From assembly GCF_001445575.1 (NCBI RefSeq), contig NZ_CP013200.1, positions 682,001 to 746,000 on the forward strand: a stretch of 64,000 nucleotides of DNA. Reading direction: 5' to 3'. Of this stretch, positions 24,157 to 33,613 are shown one piece after another (within the stretch, counting starts at the first letter, position 1; every line of letters begins with the position of its first letter). The translations under genes were made by a program, and so were the position numbers. This DNA is from Arthrobacter alpinus. Lineage in GTDB: Bacteria; Actinomycetota; Actinomycetes; Actinomycetales; Micrococcaceae. A model generated the notes under the pieces. The model made no database searches. It was given only the letters and a program-made list of their open reading frames with translations, and was not told the origin of the DNA.

Positions 24157-24939
24157 ATGAGCAACATCAAAACTCCGAAAGCGTTCCTGGCACCCACCCG
24201 GCCGCTAGCCATTGCCCACAGAGGCTACTCCACGCAGGGCCTAGAAAACTCCGTGACAGCCTTCCGCGCGGCCACGGAGTTGGGCTACCAGTACGTGGAA
24301 ACAGACATCAACACCACGGCTGACGGAGTGGCCATGGTGTTCCATGATGCAACTCTGGACCGCACCACCGACAGGCAGGGCGTCATTGCCGAACTGCCAT
24401 ATTCCGAAGTGCGCAAGGCTCGGATTGCCGGCCGGGAGGCCATTGCAACGCTGGAGGAATTCGTGGTGGCCCTGCCCGAGGTTCGCTTCAATGTTGATGT
24501 CAAGGACGCCGGATCCATAGCTCCCTTGATTGCTGCCATTGAGAAGCATGGGCTGCACGATCGGATCTGCGTGGCCTCATTTTCCGACAAGCGGCGCCGT
24601 GCGGTGTTGGCCGGACTGAGCCAACCCGTGGCCAGTTCCCCGGGAAAAATGCTGTTGGTGGAATATTTCCTCCTGTCACCTTGGCTCCCGGCAGCCCTGC
24701 TTCGTCGCTTGATGCGAGACGTTGATGTCCTCCAAATCCCCACGCACTACAAGGGCCAGGAGATTGTTACGGCGGCCTCGGTCCGCCGGGCGCACTCTCT
24801 GGGACTGGATGTCCATATCTGGACCATTGACGATCCTGCCGAGATGAACAGGCTTTTTGACCTCGGCGTGGACGGGATCATGACTGACAGGGCGGACTTG
24901 TTGGCGCACGTCATGCGCCAGCGAGGCTACTGGGAGTAA
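24157..24939 (+). CDS. Glycerophosphodiester phosphodiesterase
   Basis: 260 residues of the GDPD TIM-barrel family. The catalytic histidine and acidic metal ligands are seen in AIAHRGYSTQGLENSVTAF, VETDINTTADGVAMVFHD and DRTTDRQG. A C-terminal DVHIWTIDDPAEMNRLFDLGVDGIMTDRADLL is typical. It hydrolyses glycerophosphodiesters to glycerol-3-phosphate and an alcohol. There is no signal peptide, so it is cytoplasmic (UgpQ-like). GAGAGC precedes the ATG. It lies downstream of the HAD phosphatase and upstream of glycerate kinase. Confidence 0.92.
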   Translation: MSNIKTPKAFLAPTRPLAIAHRGYSTQGLENSVTAFRAATELGYQYVETDINTTADGVAMVFHDATLDRTTDRQGVIAELPYSEVRKARIAGREAIATLEEFVVALPEVRFNVDVKDAGSIAPLIAAIEKHGLHDRICVASFSDKRRRAVLAGLSQPVASSPGKMLLVEYFLLSPWLPAALLRRLMRDVDVLQIPTHYKGQEIVTAASVRRAHSLGLDVHIWTIDDPAEMNRLFDLGVDGIMTDRADLLAHVMRQRGYWE

Positions 24940-24979
24940 TGCCGCGGGCCATGTTGGTGGCGGATGGCAGGATGGACAC

Positions 24980-26095
24980 ATGCGAATTCTCATTGCCCCG
25001 GACAAGTTCAAGGGGACCCTCACGGGACCTGAAGCAGCAGCAGCCATGGCCGAGGGTGCCCTGCGGGTCTACCCGGACGCCGTAGTGACGGCCCTTCCCA
25101 TCGCCGACGGCGGAGAAGGCACCGTGGAGGTGGCCGTCGCCGCCGGGTTTTCAGAGCGATTGAATGCCGTAGTAGGACCCATCCTCAAGCCCGTAGGCGC
25201 CGTTTGGGGCTTTGACGAGGACAGCAAAGTGGCTGTCATTGAAACCGCTCAGGCCAGCGGGTACCTGCTCAGCGAACCCACAGTCGAAAACTCGCTACGC
25301 GCCCATTCTTACGGCTCTGGACAGTTGATTGCCGCAGCCCTGGATGCCGGCGCCACCGAAATCATCATTGGTTTGGGCGGCTCAGCTATGACCGACGCTG
25401 GAACAGGTGCCTTGCGGGCCCTGGGACTGAAGTTGCTGGATGTTCACGGGAACCTGGTGCCCCTGGGCGGTGGATCCTTGATAGACGTGGTTGCGGTGGA
25501 TGCCACAGGCCTTGACCCACGGCTGGCGGCCGTCAAGGTGCGGATGGCCGTGGACGTTGACAACCCGCTGTACGGTGCCGATGGTGCCGCTTACGTATTC
25601 GCCCCACAAAAGGGTGCCGATGCAGACGCCGTGGAACTTCTGGATGCAGGGCTGCGCAATGTGGCTTCAGTGGTCCGGGAGGCCACGGGGATTGACATGG
25701 ACGTGCCCGGTTCCGGTGCCGCTGGTGGATTCCCCTCCATGTTCGTGGCATACGCGAACGCCTCTGTAGAACGCGGTTTTGACTTGGTTGCCTCACTGAT
25801 CAATCTGGACAACGCCTTGACGCAGACCGATCTGGTCATCACCGGAGAGGGCTCGTTGGATGCCCAATCGCTGTCCGGCAAGGGGCCTCTTGGAGTTGCC
25901 GACGCTGCCCACGCCAGGGGGATTCCGGTGGTGGTGGTTGCCGGGCGGATCACCGTGACGCCGCAGGAGCTGGCTAAACATGGGGTGGTTGCCGCCGTGA
26001 GTGCCACCGATGTTGCCGGTTCCCCGGAAGCGGCGTTGGCGGACGCTGCGCGTTACACCACGCGAGCCACCTCTGAGGCGCTCAACGGGATTTAA
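24980..26095 (+). CDS. Glycerate kinase (GarK/GlxK family)
   Basis: 371 residues with the family's N-terminus RILIAPDKFKGTLTGPEAAAAMAEG, the central IGLGGSAMTDAGTGALRALG, and the late VITGEGSLDAQSLSGKGPLGVA. It phosphorylates D-glycerate to 2-phosphoglycerate, feeding glycolysis from glyoxylate or serine routes. It is 40 bases after GDPD on the same strand. Two hairpins follow the stop. Confidence 0.92.
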   Translation: MRILIAPDKFKGTLTGPEAAAAMAEGALRVYPDAVVTALPIADGGEGTVEVAVAAGFSERLNAVVGPILKPVGAVWGFDEDSKVAVIETAQASGYLLSEPTVENSLRAHSYGSGQLIAAALDAGATEIIIGLGGSAMTDAGTGALRALGLKLLDVHGNLVPLGGGSLIDVVAVDATGLDPRLAAVKVRMAVDVDNPLYGADGAAYVFAPQKGADADAVELLDAGLRNVASVVREATGIDMDVPGSGAAGGFPSMFVAYANASVERGFDLVASLINLDNALTQTDLVITGEGSLDAQSLSGKGPLGVADAAHARGIPVVVVAGRITVTPQELAKHGVVAAVSATDVAGSPEAALADAARYTTRATSEALNGI

Positions 26096-26114
26096 AGCCT
26101 GAATTTAAAGGAAC

Positions 26115-26183
26115 ATGCGCCAAACTCGTGGTGAGTTTGGCGCATTGACGCCTCTGCGCTGAACCCAATCTGGGTTCAGCGCA
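26115..26183. terminator. Two adjacent hairpins between convergent genes
   Basis: Hairpin 1 pairs 26115-26127 with 26133-26145 (13 bp, perfect). Hairpin 2 pairs 26155-26167 with 26171-26183 (13 bp, perfect). Both contain GCGC bases near the stem ends. They lie between glycerate kinase and the uracil permease and probably stop transcription from both sides. Confidence 0.7.
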
Positions 26184-26226
26184 TACTGCTCACTCAGAGG
26201 AGGAGTAGACGCTCCTCGGTGGGTTT

Positions 26227-27546
26227 TTACTTCGTAGTGATTGGCAGGACGGGCGATTCGGGTTCCGGCTCCAGCGGGTCGGTGGCGGTTCCGCGCCACT
26301 TTGCCAGGGCGCTCATGCCGTGGAAGATGATCAAAGCTGACGCCGTGCCCAGGGCGATGCCGGCGAACTGCAAGTTTCCGATGCCCCACGTGAAGTCGGC
26401 GATTCCTACAATCAGTGCCACGGCGGCTGTTGTCAGGTTGATGTTGTTGGAGAAGTCCACCTTGTTCTGCACCCAGATGCGCACACCCAGGATGCCGATC
26501 ATGCCGTACAGCAACGTTGCCGCGCCGCCCAGCACGCCCACCGGGACCGTCGCGATCAGTTCGCCAAACTTCGGAGAGAAGCTCAGGATTAGGGCGGCAA
26601 GTCCGGCAACGTAGTAGGCGGCGGTGGAGTAAACCTTGGTCGCGGCCATGACACCAATGTTTTCCGCGTAGGTGGTGGTTCCGGAACCGCCGCCGAAACC
26701 TGCCAAGGTGGTGGCCACGCCGTCGGCAATCAAGGCCCGTCCCGCGTACGGGTCAAGGTTTTCACCCGTCATGAGGGCAACGGATTTCACGTGGCCAATG
26801 TTCTCGGCAACCAGGACCAGGACCACGGGAATGAACAGGCCAAGAATGGCGAAGTGGAACGTGGGGGTCTGGAAATGTGGCAGACCGATCAGGCCGGCGT
26901 CGTTGATCTTGGAGAAGTCCACTTCACCGCGCATGACGGCGACCAGGTAGCCCACCACCACGCCAATCAAAATGGCCAAGCGGCCCAAGATGCCTCGGAA
27001 CAGGACGCTCACCAAGATGATGACGCCCAGGGTGATGACGGCCGTAATCGGGGCGAGCTTGAAGTTGTTCCATGCGGAGGGTGCCAGGTTCAGGCCGATC
27101 AGCGCCACAATGGTGCCGGTGACAGGCGCTGGCATGAGCCGGTTGATCCATGCGGAGCCGAACTTCTGCACAATCAGGCCGAGAAGTGCCAACGTGACAC
27201 CAGCAATGACCACGCCGCCGAGGGCCCCGGCCACACCAAATTCCTGTTGTGAGGCCATGATCGGGGCGATAAACGCAAAGCTGGATCCCAAGTAGCTGGG
27301 GACGCGGCCGCGGGTCAGGATCAAGAAGAAGATGGTGCCAATGCCGGAAAAGAACAAGGTAGTGGCCGGGGGCATCCCGGTCAGTAGTGGGACCAGGAAC
27401 GTTGCGCCGAACATGGCCACCACGTGCTGGAATCCGATGCCAATGGTCAGCGGCCAGCTCAGCCGCTCATTGGGAGTGACAACCTGTCCCGGGGCGATGG
27501 TTTTGCCATCTCCATGAACGCTCCATTTAGTGCCCAGCAAATTCAT
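26227..27546 (-). CDS. uraA: Uracil/xanthine permease, NCS2 family
   Basis: 439 residues and about 14 hydrophobic helices. Family markers are IGFQHVVAMFGATFLVPLLTG at the start, VLVLVAENIGHVKSVALMTGENLDPY, and GFGGGSGTTTYAENIGVMAATKVYS (the substrate-site segment of helix 10). UraA imports uracil by proton symport; xanthine specificity is harder to exclude. GGGAG precedes the ATG. It is transcribed away from the ArsR gene and is 69 bases downstream of it on the same strand. Confidence 0.85.
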   Translation of the reverse strand: MNLLGTKWSVHGDGKTIAPGQVVTPNERLSWPLTIGIGFQHVVAMFGATFLVPLLTGMPPATTLFFSGIGTIFFLILTRGRVPSYLGSSFAFIAPIMASQQEFGVAGALGGVVIAGVTLALLGLIVQKFGSAWINRLMPAPVTGTIVALIGLNLAPSAWNNFKLAPITAVITLGVIILVSVLFRGILGRLAILIGVVVGYLVAVMRGEVDFSKINDAGLIGLPHFQTPTFHFAILGLFIPVVLVLVAENIGHVKSVALMTGENLDPYAGRALIADGVATTLAGFGGGSGTTTYAENIGVMAATKVYSTAAYYVAGLAALILSFSPKFGELIATVPVGVLGGAATLLYGMIGILGVRIWVQNKVDFSNNINLTTAAVALIVGIADFTWGIGNLQFAGIALGTASALIIFHGMSALAKWRGTATDPLEPEPESPVLPITTK

Positions 27547-27615
27547 CCGCTTATCTCCCGTTCCAGGCCGCGCCTGTGCCCGGTCCGCAGATAAGAATAT
27601 CGGACGCGGGGCTAC

Positions 27616-27927
27616 TTACGGGTGCGGCAGGTGTCCCTCATTGGCTAGAAGTACGACGCCGAGGAGATCGTTGAGTGCGTGCGCCAGGTCCGGATGGGCT
27701 AGCTCATACCGGGAACGGCGCCCTTCTGCAATGGCTACGGCCAGTCCGCAGTCGCGCAGACAGGAGAGGTGGTTGGACATGTTCTGACGAGTTACGCCCA
27801 ATTGAGCCGCCAATTCCGCTGGATACTGCGGTGCCTTGGCTAGATTCATTAGAATCTCGGCCCGGGTGGGGTCGGAGAGTGCATACCCAAAACGGGCTAG
27901 CACTGCTGCGTTGCTAATGGGCTTCAT
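27616..27927 (-). CDS. ArsR-family metal-responsive repressor
   Basis: 103 residues from ATG 27927 (MKPISNAAVLARFGYALSD). The winged helix reads YPAELAAQLGVTRQNMSNHLSCLRDCGLAVAIAEGRRSRYEL. Cysteines in the recognition-helix region (LSCLRDCG) resemble the metal-binding Cys pair of CmtR-type sensors. It is divergent from a zinc-type CDF exporter and a 32-bp imperfect palindrome covers the exporter's promoter, so it very likely represses it until metal binds. Zn, Cd and Pb are candidates. Confidence 0.88.
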   Translation of the reverse strand: MKPISNAAVLARFGYALSDPTRAEILMNLAKAPQYPAELAAQLGVTRQNMSNHLSCLRDCGLAVAIAEGRRSRYELAHPDLAHALNDLLGVVLLANEGHLPHP

Positions 27928-27938
27928 TCTCAATATGA

Positions 27939-27974
27939 TACAGCAGTTGTTGAATTCAGCGTTCGCTGTACTAT
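27939..27974 (+). promoter_or_regulatory. ArsR operator overlapping a leaderless CDF promoter
   Basis: The dyad 27939-27970 has outer arms TACAGC/GCTGTA and a TGAA.TTCA centre, with 11 of 16 positions paired. Within it lie a -35-like TTGTTG (27947-27952) and, 16 nt on, a -10-like TACTAT (27969-27974). The CDF ATG is only 6 nt after the -10 and lacks a ribosome site, so the transcript may be leaderless. Confidence 0.5.
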
Positions 27975-27980
27975 TGACAT

Positions 27981-28910
27981 ATGACTGGTCACAATCATTC
28001 CCACTCCCATACGGGCGCCCCCGGCGAAAGCCATCACGGACGCATTGCCGTCGCCTTGGGGATCACCCTGGTGGTCTTTATTGTCCAAGTCATTGGCTCA
28101 ATTCTCACCGGTTCACTGGCACTGCTCTTTGATTCCGCCCACGTGCTCACCGACGCCGGTGGCTTGGCCATGGCACTGCTGGCTGCCCGGCTCATGGTGC
28201 GCCCGGCCAACAGTAAACGCACTTGGGGCTTTGCTCGGGCAGAGGTATTGGCGGCTACGGCACAAGCCGCGGTGCTTCTCGCCGTCGGACTGGTGGTGTT
28301 GGTGGAGGGTGTTCAGCGGCTCTTCCATCCCACCGAAATCGCCTCCCAAGAAATGATTGTGTTCGGCGCGATCGGCCTGCTGGGCAACATCGCGTCCATG
28401 TTTGTACTCATGGGCGGGCGCAACAAGAACTTCAACATGCGCGCTGCATTCCTCGAGGTCGTGAATGACGCGCTGGGCTCGGTGGCCGTGATCGTCGCCG
28501 CGATCATCATTTCCACCACCGGATGGATGCAAGCCGACGCCCTCGTAGCCATGCTGATCGGCGCCCTGATCCTGCCCCGCACCGTGAAGCTGCTGCTCGA
28601 GACCATTCACGTGCTGTTGGAGTCCACGCCGTCGGGTCTGGATCTGGACGAGGTCCGCAAGCACATTATGGAACTGGAGCATGTGCGTGGGGTTCACGAT
28701 CTCCACGCCAGCCAGATCGCGACAGGACTGCCTATTCTTTCGGCGCATGTGGTGGTTGACGAAGGCTGCTTTCACGACGGCCACGCCGCGAAAATGCTCG
28801 ATGCCCTCCAACACTGCGTGGCCGGGCATTTCGACGTCAGCGTTGAACACTCCACGTTCCAGCTGGAGCCCGTGGGCCATGCCGAGCACGAACACGGCGC
28901 CCACCACTAA
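27981..28910 (+). CDS. Cation diffusion facilitator (Zn2+ exporter)
   Basis: 309 residues. A His-rich N-terminus (HNHSHSHT) precedes six hydrophobic helices. The transport-site motif FDSAHVLTDAGG lies in helix 2, and HxxxD-type residues VVNDALGSVAVIVAA in helix 5. The cytoplasmic C-terminal domain and His-rich end (HAEHEHGAHH) follow. It is CzcD/ZitB-like, exchanging Zn2+ (perhaps Co2+ or Cd2+) for protons. No ribosome site is visible; see the promoter entry. Divergent ArsR control is likely. Confidence 0.92.
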   Translation: MTGHNHSHSHTGAPGESHHGRIAVALGITLVVFIVQVIGSILTGSLALLFDSAHVLTDAGGLAMALLAARLMVRPANSKRTWGFARAEVLAATAQAAVLLAVGLVVLVEGVQRLFHPTEIASQEMIVFGAIGLLGNIASMFVLMGGRNKNFNMRAAFLEVVNDALGSVAVIVAAIIISTTGWMQADALVAMLIGALILPRTVKLLLETIHVLLESTPSGLDLDEVRKHIMELEHVRGVHDLHASQIATGLPILSAHVVVDEGCFHDGHAAKMLDALQHCVAGHFDVSVEHSTFQLEPVGHAEHEHGAHH

Positions 28911-28955
28911 CCGCAGACTCCAGCGCTTGGTGACCACTCGAGTCAGGTGGCGGAG

Positions 28956-29039
28956 CCGGCATTTTTTGTAGGCGACGTAAAGGAGACGCCAAAGGCCGCC
29001 AGCGGCCGACGCGTCGGATAGCCGCCGGAAAAACGCCGG
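28956..29039 (-). repeat. 84-bp dispersed intergenic element, copy 2
   Basis: It is the reverse complement of the element at 8137-8220. The few differences fall mainly in the loop of the internal GGCCGC hairpin and in the outer arm. It sits between the converging CDF and pgm genes and could also act as a terminator. Confidence 0.8.
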
Positions 29040-29071
29040 GCCGCCACCGGTGGCGGCCCGGGACTGCGGCG

Positions 29072-30715
29072 TTAGGAGATGACGCCGTCCACGAGCGCCT
29101 TCGCCTCGGCCTGGACCTGGGCTAAGTGCTCCGGACCCTTGAAGGACTCTGCATAGATCTTGTAGACATCCTCGGTGCCTGATGGGCGGGCCGCGAACCA
29201 GGCGTTCTCGGTGGTGACCTTCAGGCCGCCAATGGCTGCTCCATTACCGGGAGCCTCGGTCAGCTTGGCCGTGATGGTCTCGCCTGCCAAGGTGGTGGCG
29301 GAAACGTCTGCGGCGGAGAGTTTGCCCAGCGCCGCCTTCTGCTCCCGGGTGGCGGCCGCATCGATGCGCGCGTACGACGGCGCCCCAAAGCGATCTGTCA
29401 GCTCGCCATAGTGCACCGAGGGTGATTTGCCGGTAACGGCAGTGATTTCCGAGGCGAGCAGGGCCAGCAGGATGCCGTCTTTGTCGGTGGTCCATACGGA
29501 GCCGTCCTTCTTGACGAAGGAGGCGCCAGCTGATTCCTCGCCACCAAAGACGCCCTCGCCGGAGAGTAGACCGGGCACAAACCACTTGAAGCCCACGGGT
29601 ACTTCCACCAGCTGGCGGCCAAGATCCGCAGCCACGCGGTCAATGATGGAAGAGGAGACCAGCGTCTTGCCCACGCCGGCGGTGGCGGGCCACAGGGTGC
29701 GGTGCGTGTACAGGTACTGGATGGCCACCGCCAGGTAGTGGTTCGGGTTCATCAGCCCCGCGTCCGGGGTGACGATGCCATGCCGGTCGGCGTCGGCGTC
29801 GTTCCCGGTAGCAATGTCAAAAGGCGCTCCGGCTTTCAGCTTGTTGATGAGGGACGCCATGGCGGACGGCGAGGAGCAATCCATGCGGATCTTCTCATCC
29901 CAGTCCAGGGTCATGAAGGCCCACTGTGGATCCACGGTGGGGTTGACCACCGTCAGGTCCAGATGGTGGCGCTCGCCAATTTCGCCCCAGTAGTCAACGG
30001 AAGCCCCGCCCATGGGGTCCGCACCAATGCGCACCCCGGCCGCGCGGATCGCATCCAGATCCAGGACGGAGGGCAGGTCATCGACGTAGCCGGAGAGGAA
30101 ATCGAACTTGCCGGTGGTGGAGGCTGCCGCAGCATCCTGAAGCGGTACCCGGCGCACGCCGCGCAGCCCGTCCTCGAGGAGTTCGTTGGCGCGGTTAGCG
30201 ATCCAGCCTGTGGCGTCGGAATCAGCGGGGCCACCGTGCGGGGGGTTGTACTTGAAGCCGCCGTCGCCGGGTGGATTGTGGGACGGGGTGACCACAATCC
30301 CATCAGCCAAACCGTCCGTGCGGTTCTTGTTGTAGCTGAGAATGGCATGCGAAACGGCAGGAGTGGGGGTGTAGCCGTGGCGGGCGTCGATCAACACCTG
30401 CACACCGTTGCCGGCGAGCACCTCAAGGGCCGTGTTCTGGGCCGGTTCGCTCAGTGCATGCGTGTCCTTGCCCATGAACAAGGGCCCGGTGATGCCTTGA
30501 CCATTGCGGTACTCAATAATGGCCTGCGTAATGGCGGCGATGTGGCCCTCATTGAAGGACGACTTCAACGAGGATCCACGGTGTCCGGACGTGCCAAAAG
30601 CCACGCGTTGGGCTGGATCACTAAGATCCGGTTTCAGATCGTAATAGGCGTCCAGGAGGGCGGAGAGGTCAACAAGGTCTTGGGGAAGGGCAACAGTGCC
30701 CGCGCGGCTAGCCAT
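29072..30715 (-). CDS. pgm: Alpha-D-glucose phosphoglucomutase
   Basis: 547 residues, nearly the E. coli Pgm length (546). Active-site serine is Ser145 in [13 protein letters not shown]. Other marks are [19 protein letters not shown], the metal-binding [10 protein letters not shown], and the late sugar-binding [10 protein letters not shown]. It interconverts glucose-1-phosphate and glucose-6-phosphate. I chose ATG 30715 ([13 protein letters not shown]); upstream in-frame starts would add an unconserved Arg/Gly-rich stretch. It is monocistronic and divergent from the DUF4190 gene. Confidence 0.93.
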   Translation of the reverse strand: MASRAGTVALPQDLVDLSALLDAYYDLKPDLSDPAQRVAFGTSGHRGSSLKSSFNEGHIAAITQAIIEYRNGQGITGPLFMGKDTHALSEPAQNTALEVLAGNGVQVLIDARHGYTPTPAVSHAILSYNKNRTDGLADGIVVTPSHNPPGDGGFKYNPPHGGPADSDATGWIANRANELLEDGLRGVRRVPLQDAAAASTTGKFDFLSGYVDDLPSVLDLDAIRAAGVRIGADPMGGASVDYWGEIGERHHLDLTVVNPTVDPQWAFMTLDWDEKIRMDCSSPSAMASLINKLKAGAPFDIATGNDADADRHGIVTPDAGLMNPNHYLAVAIQYLYTHRTLWPATAGVGKTLVSSSIIDRVAADLGRQLVEVPVGFKWFVPGLLSGEGVFGGEESAGASFVKKDGSVWTTDKDGILLALLASEITAVTGKSPSVHYGELTDRFGAPSYARIDAAATREQKAALGKLSAADVSATTLAGETITAKLTEAPGNGAAIGGLKVTTENAWFAARPSGTEDVYKIYAESFKGPEHLAQVQAEAKALVDGVIS

Positions 30716-30883
30716 AATCACAGCATGACAGAGACCGCACGCGAATGGCACGTGTTGCCCAAAGTATGAACTCATGCCGGGCGGGCCCCACCCCTTCCGG
30801 AGCGTCACTGCTGGACTACCATGGATGACAACGACAGCCTTTAATTTGTGCCTACGCGGGCACAGCACCCGTAGGAGTCATGC

Positions 30884-31411
30884 ATGTCTAATCAGCCGGA
30901 CAAACCGCAGCCATATGTGCCGCCAGGCTATAACTCACCGCCGGTTCCGCCCTACGTGGAGCCCGTAGCGCCTGCTGCCGCACCTGCGCAGGAACAATAC
31001 AGCCAACCGCAATACACGCAGGAGCCGTACGCTCAACCTGTTCAGCAGGAACAGTACGGCCAGCCGCAGTATGCACAGCCGCAGTACCAACAACCGCCGC
31101 AGTTCACCGCTCCCACCTACTATCAGGGTGGCCCCGGGTATCCCGCAGAAATGGGCCCTAAGGGTCTGAGTATGGCCAGCATGGTTGTCGGCATAGTCTC
31201 GCTGGTCCTGCTTGGATTCTTCATTATCCCGCAAATTGTAGGCATCATCTTGGGGCACATGGGCCTCAAACGGGAAAATCCGCAAGGCCGTGGTTTCGCC
31301 ATTGCGGGCCTGGTGATGAACTACTTGGCCTTGGTTATTTACGGCACGATCGTGGGAATCTGGATTGCCTTGCTGTTGACGCTGGGAACGTCCTCGTCCT
31401 ACTCTTCTTAG
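30884..31411 (+). CDS. DUF4190-domain membrane protein with Pro/Gln/Tyr-rich N-terminus
   Basis: 175 residues. The first 85 are low-complexity, with repeated QYxQPQY/QEPYAQP units, probably a cytoplasmic disordered tail. The DUF4190 part follows: LSMASMVVGIVSLVLLGFFI, IIPQIVGIILGHMGLKRENP, then GRGFAIAGLVMNYLALVIY, giving two or three membrane helices. The family's role is unknown; such tails occur in actinobacterial division and envelope proteins. A 19-bp hairpin follows. Confidence 0.82.
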   Translation: MSNQPDKPQPYVPPGYNSPPVPPYVEPVAPAAAPAQEQYSQPQYTQEPYAQPVQQEQYGQPQYAQPQYQQPPQFTAPTYYQGGPGYPAEMGPKGLSMASMVVGIVSLVLLGFFIIPQIVGIILGHMGLKRENPQGRGFAIAGLVMNYLALVIYGTIVGIWIALLLTLGTSSSYSS

Positions 31412-31460
31412 TCTTAACTCTGACTGGTCGCTAGCAACGGGCCACCGGTCACAAACGACA

Positions 31461-31504
31461 GCGGCACCTTTCCTTTTCGAATGAACGAAAAGGAAAGGTG
31501 CCGC
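31461..31504. terminator. Perfect 19-bp inverted repeat
   Basis: The arms at 31461-31479 and 31486-31504 pair exactly around a 6-nt loop. Each arm has a run of A/T near the loop and GCGGC at the base. It lies between the convergent DUF4190 and POT transporter genes. Confidence 0.7.
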
Positions 31505-31524
31505 CGTCGAACATTAAGCCTGGA

Positions 31525-33003
31525 CTACATGATTCCGGCCATCAGCTTCTTGATGGGCTTGCGGCCCACGAACAAGACCACACCGAAGGCAATGGACACC
31601 AGGCCCACGGCCATGAAGTAGGGGGTCTCATTGGTGGGGTCGTACCAACCGGCCAAAACGCCAGACATGGCCGTTCCGAGGGAGACCGACAGGAAGAACA
31701 GGGCCACCATCTGTGTCTGGAATGCGGCCGGGGCCAGCTTGGTTGCCAGGGACAGTCCCACGGGGGAAAGCATGAGCTCAGCAACTGTGAAGAGCAGCAG
31801 AATGAAGACGATTGCCAGCATGGGGACCGCCGCCATACCCGCGAACGGGATGAAGCAGAGGTAGGCCGCGCCCATGACAATCAGTGCCACGGAGAACTTT
31901 GCGGGTGTGCCGGGCTGACGTGCGCCCCACTTGGTCCAGAGCGCGGCAAACACGCCGGCCAAGACAATGATGAACACCGGGTTGATCGAGGTGACCCAGC
32001 TGGCGGGAACTTCCCAGCCCAGGATGCTGCGGTCCAGGCGCTTATCGGAGTACAGGGCGATCACGGTGAACTGCTGCTGGAACAGTGACCAGAAAACGGC
32101 GCTAGCCAAGAACAGCGGAATGAACGAGTAAACGCGGCTGCGATCCTCGCCTTTCACGCTCTTGTTGGTCAGGATCACGGCGAAGTAGGCGACCGAGGCG
32201 ACGATGACGACGGCGACAATGACCCAGATGAGGTTCTCGGCCGTAATGAGCTTCAGCGCAACTGCCACAACAATAATGACGATGCCGGCAATGGCCAGTG
32301 CGCCGAACTTGCCGTACTGCGCCCGGGGGAGCGGGTTCGGGACGTTGTGGGCGGATGCCGGAAGGTTCTTGCGCGTCAAGCCGTACTGCAGAAGACCGAA
32401 GGCCATACCAACAGCGGCGGCGGCGAAACCGATGTGGAAGCCCCACGAAACCTGCAGCCAACCGGTCACCAGCGGACCGATGAGCCCACCGATGTTGATG
32501 CCCATGTAGAAGATCGAGAAACCTGCGTCGCGGCGGGTGTCGTTCTTGGCGTATAGCGTTCCCACCAAGGCGGTGGCGTTAGCCTTCAAACCGCCGGAGC
32601 CGATGCCGATCATGATCAGGCCAATGGTCAGGCCAACGGCACCGGGGAGCAGAGCCAGCGACAAGTGGCCGGCCATGATCAGGATGGCGCTGAAGAACAG
32701 CACCCGTTCCGAACCCATGAGGCGGTCTGCCACCCAGGCGCCCAGAATAGTGGAAAGGTAAACGCCACCACCGTAGGCACCAACAATAGCGAGGGCAGTT
32801 CCTTGGTCAATGCCCAGGCCACCCTGCGTGACGGAGTAGTACATGTAGTACGCAAGGATTCCCTGCATGCCATAGAAGGAGAACCTTTCCCACAGCTCGA
32901 CGCTGAAGAGGTTCAGCAGCATCTTTGGCTGACCGAAAAAGGCGGTGTCGGGATGTTTTTGGGGAGCCGTTGCCGGATCGGCGGGGCTTTTTTGTGAACT
33001 CAC
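31525..33003 (-). CDS. Proton-dependent oligopeptide (POT/PTR2) transporter
   Basis: About 490 residues with 12-14 hydrophobic helices. POT signature residues are visible: ELWERFSFYGMQGILAYYM (the E-x-x-E-R-F/Y motif, in which the first Glu is followed by WER) and FYMGINIGGLIGPLVTGWL (the PTR2 motif). It imports di- and tripeptides with protons. The start is uncertain: GTG at 33003 begins the typical soluble N-tail (SSQKSPADP), and GTG at 33039 is also in frame; neither has a strong ribosome site. It is transcribed alone. Confidence 0.88.
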   Translation of the reverse strand: MSSQKSPADPATAPQKHPDTAFFGQPKMLLNLFSVELWERFSFYGMQGILAYYMYYSVTQGGLGIDQGTALAIVGAYGGGVYLSTILGAWVADRLMGSERVLFFSAILIMAGHLSLALLPGAVGLTIGLIMIGIGSGGLKANATALVGTLYAKNDTRRDAGFSIFYMGINIGGLIGPLVTGWLQVSWGFHIGFAAAAVGMAFGLLQYGLTRKNLPASAHNVPNPLPRAQYGKFGALAIAGIVIIVVAVALKLITAENLIWVIVAVVIVASVAYFAVILTNKSVKGEDRSRVYSFIPLFLASAVFWSLFQQQFTVIALYSDKRLDRSILGWEVPASWVTSINPVFIIVLAGVFAALWTKWGARQPGTPAKFSVALIVMGAAYLCFIPFAGMAAVPMLAIVFILLLFTVAELMLSPVGLSLATKLAPAAFQTQMVALFFLSVSLGTAMSGVLAGWYDPTNETPYFMAVGLVSIAFGVVLFVGRKPIKKLMAGIM

Positions 33004-33100
33004 GTGAACAATTTTTGCACTAATGTCATGGATCGTCACATCTGGATGCCTGAATCTTCAATCGCGTATAAGCCCTGGAGACGCCAGATCCTTGTCCAGA

Positions 33101-33200
33101 CCCGGAGTTCGCTTCGCTCACCCGGGCCCCTTTCGGAGCTAGCGCCTTGCTCCCTCCCGGAGTTCGCTTCGCTCAGCCCGGGCCCCTCGGGAGCTAGGCT
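33101..33200. repeat. 55-bp tandem duplication upstream of the rhodanese gene
   Basis: Copies at 33101-33145 and 33156-33200 both read CCCGGAGTTCGCTTCGCTCA, then GCCCGGGCCCC and a GGAGCTAG end. Each is rich in short inverted segments. The region lies between the divergent POT and rhodanese genes. Confidence 0.7.
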
Positions 33201-33239
33201 TAGATCATAATTTTGCCTTTACTTGCAGGGAGAGAACAG

Positions 33240-33566
33240 ATGTCTGACATCATGAACGTCACGGTAACCGACTTGGGCGAGGATGCCGCGATCCTGGACG
33301 TGCGCGAAGACTATGAATGGGAGGCCGGACATGTGGAAGGTGCGCTGCACATTCCACTGGAGCAGCTACCAGCTCGCCTCGAAGAACTCGACCCTGACGT
33401 AGACATCAACGTCATCTGCCGCACCGGTGGCCGTTCATTCCGGGCCACCACCTGGCTGAACCAAAACGGCTACAGCGCTTTCAACGTGGTCGGCGGCATG
33501 GGAGCCTGGTTCGAAGCCGACAAGCCCATGGTCGCTGCGAACGGCGAAACGCCCCGCGTTCTCTAA
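33240..33566 (+). CDS. Single-domain rhodanese-like protein
   Basis: 108 residues from ATG 33240, with AGGGAGAGAA upstream. The active-site loop is Cys60 in ICRTGGRS, and the early motif AAILDVREDYEWEAGHVEGALHIPL is the CDC25/rhodanese signature. Six-residue active-site loops of this type transfer sulfane sulfur from thiosulfate or persulfides. It lies 47 bases before pheA on the same strand, so the two are probably co-transcribed, without an obvious metabolic link. Confidence 0.9.
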   Translation: MSDIMNVTVTDLGEDAAILDVREDYEWEAGHVEGALHIPLEQLPARLEELDPDVDINVICRTGGRSFRATTWLNQNGYSAFNVVGGMGAWFEADKPMVAANGETPRVL

Positions 33567-33613
33567 ATTCCCTTCCACCAACCAGATTCCACCACCAACG
33601 AGAGCGGCTCTCC

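Noticed and set aside
29702..30769. A 355-residue plus-strand frame opposite pgm
   Set aside because: The Pgm active-site motifs are all on the other strand; this frame is a shadow.
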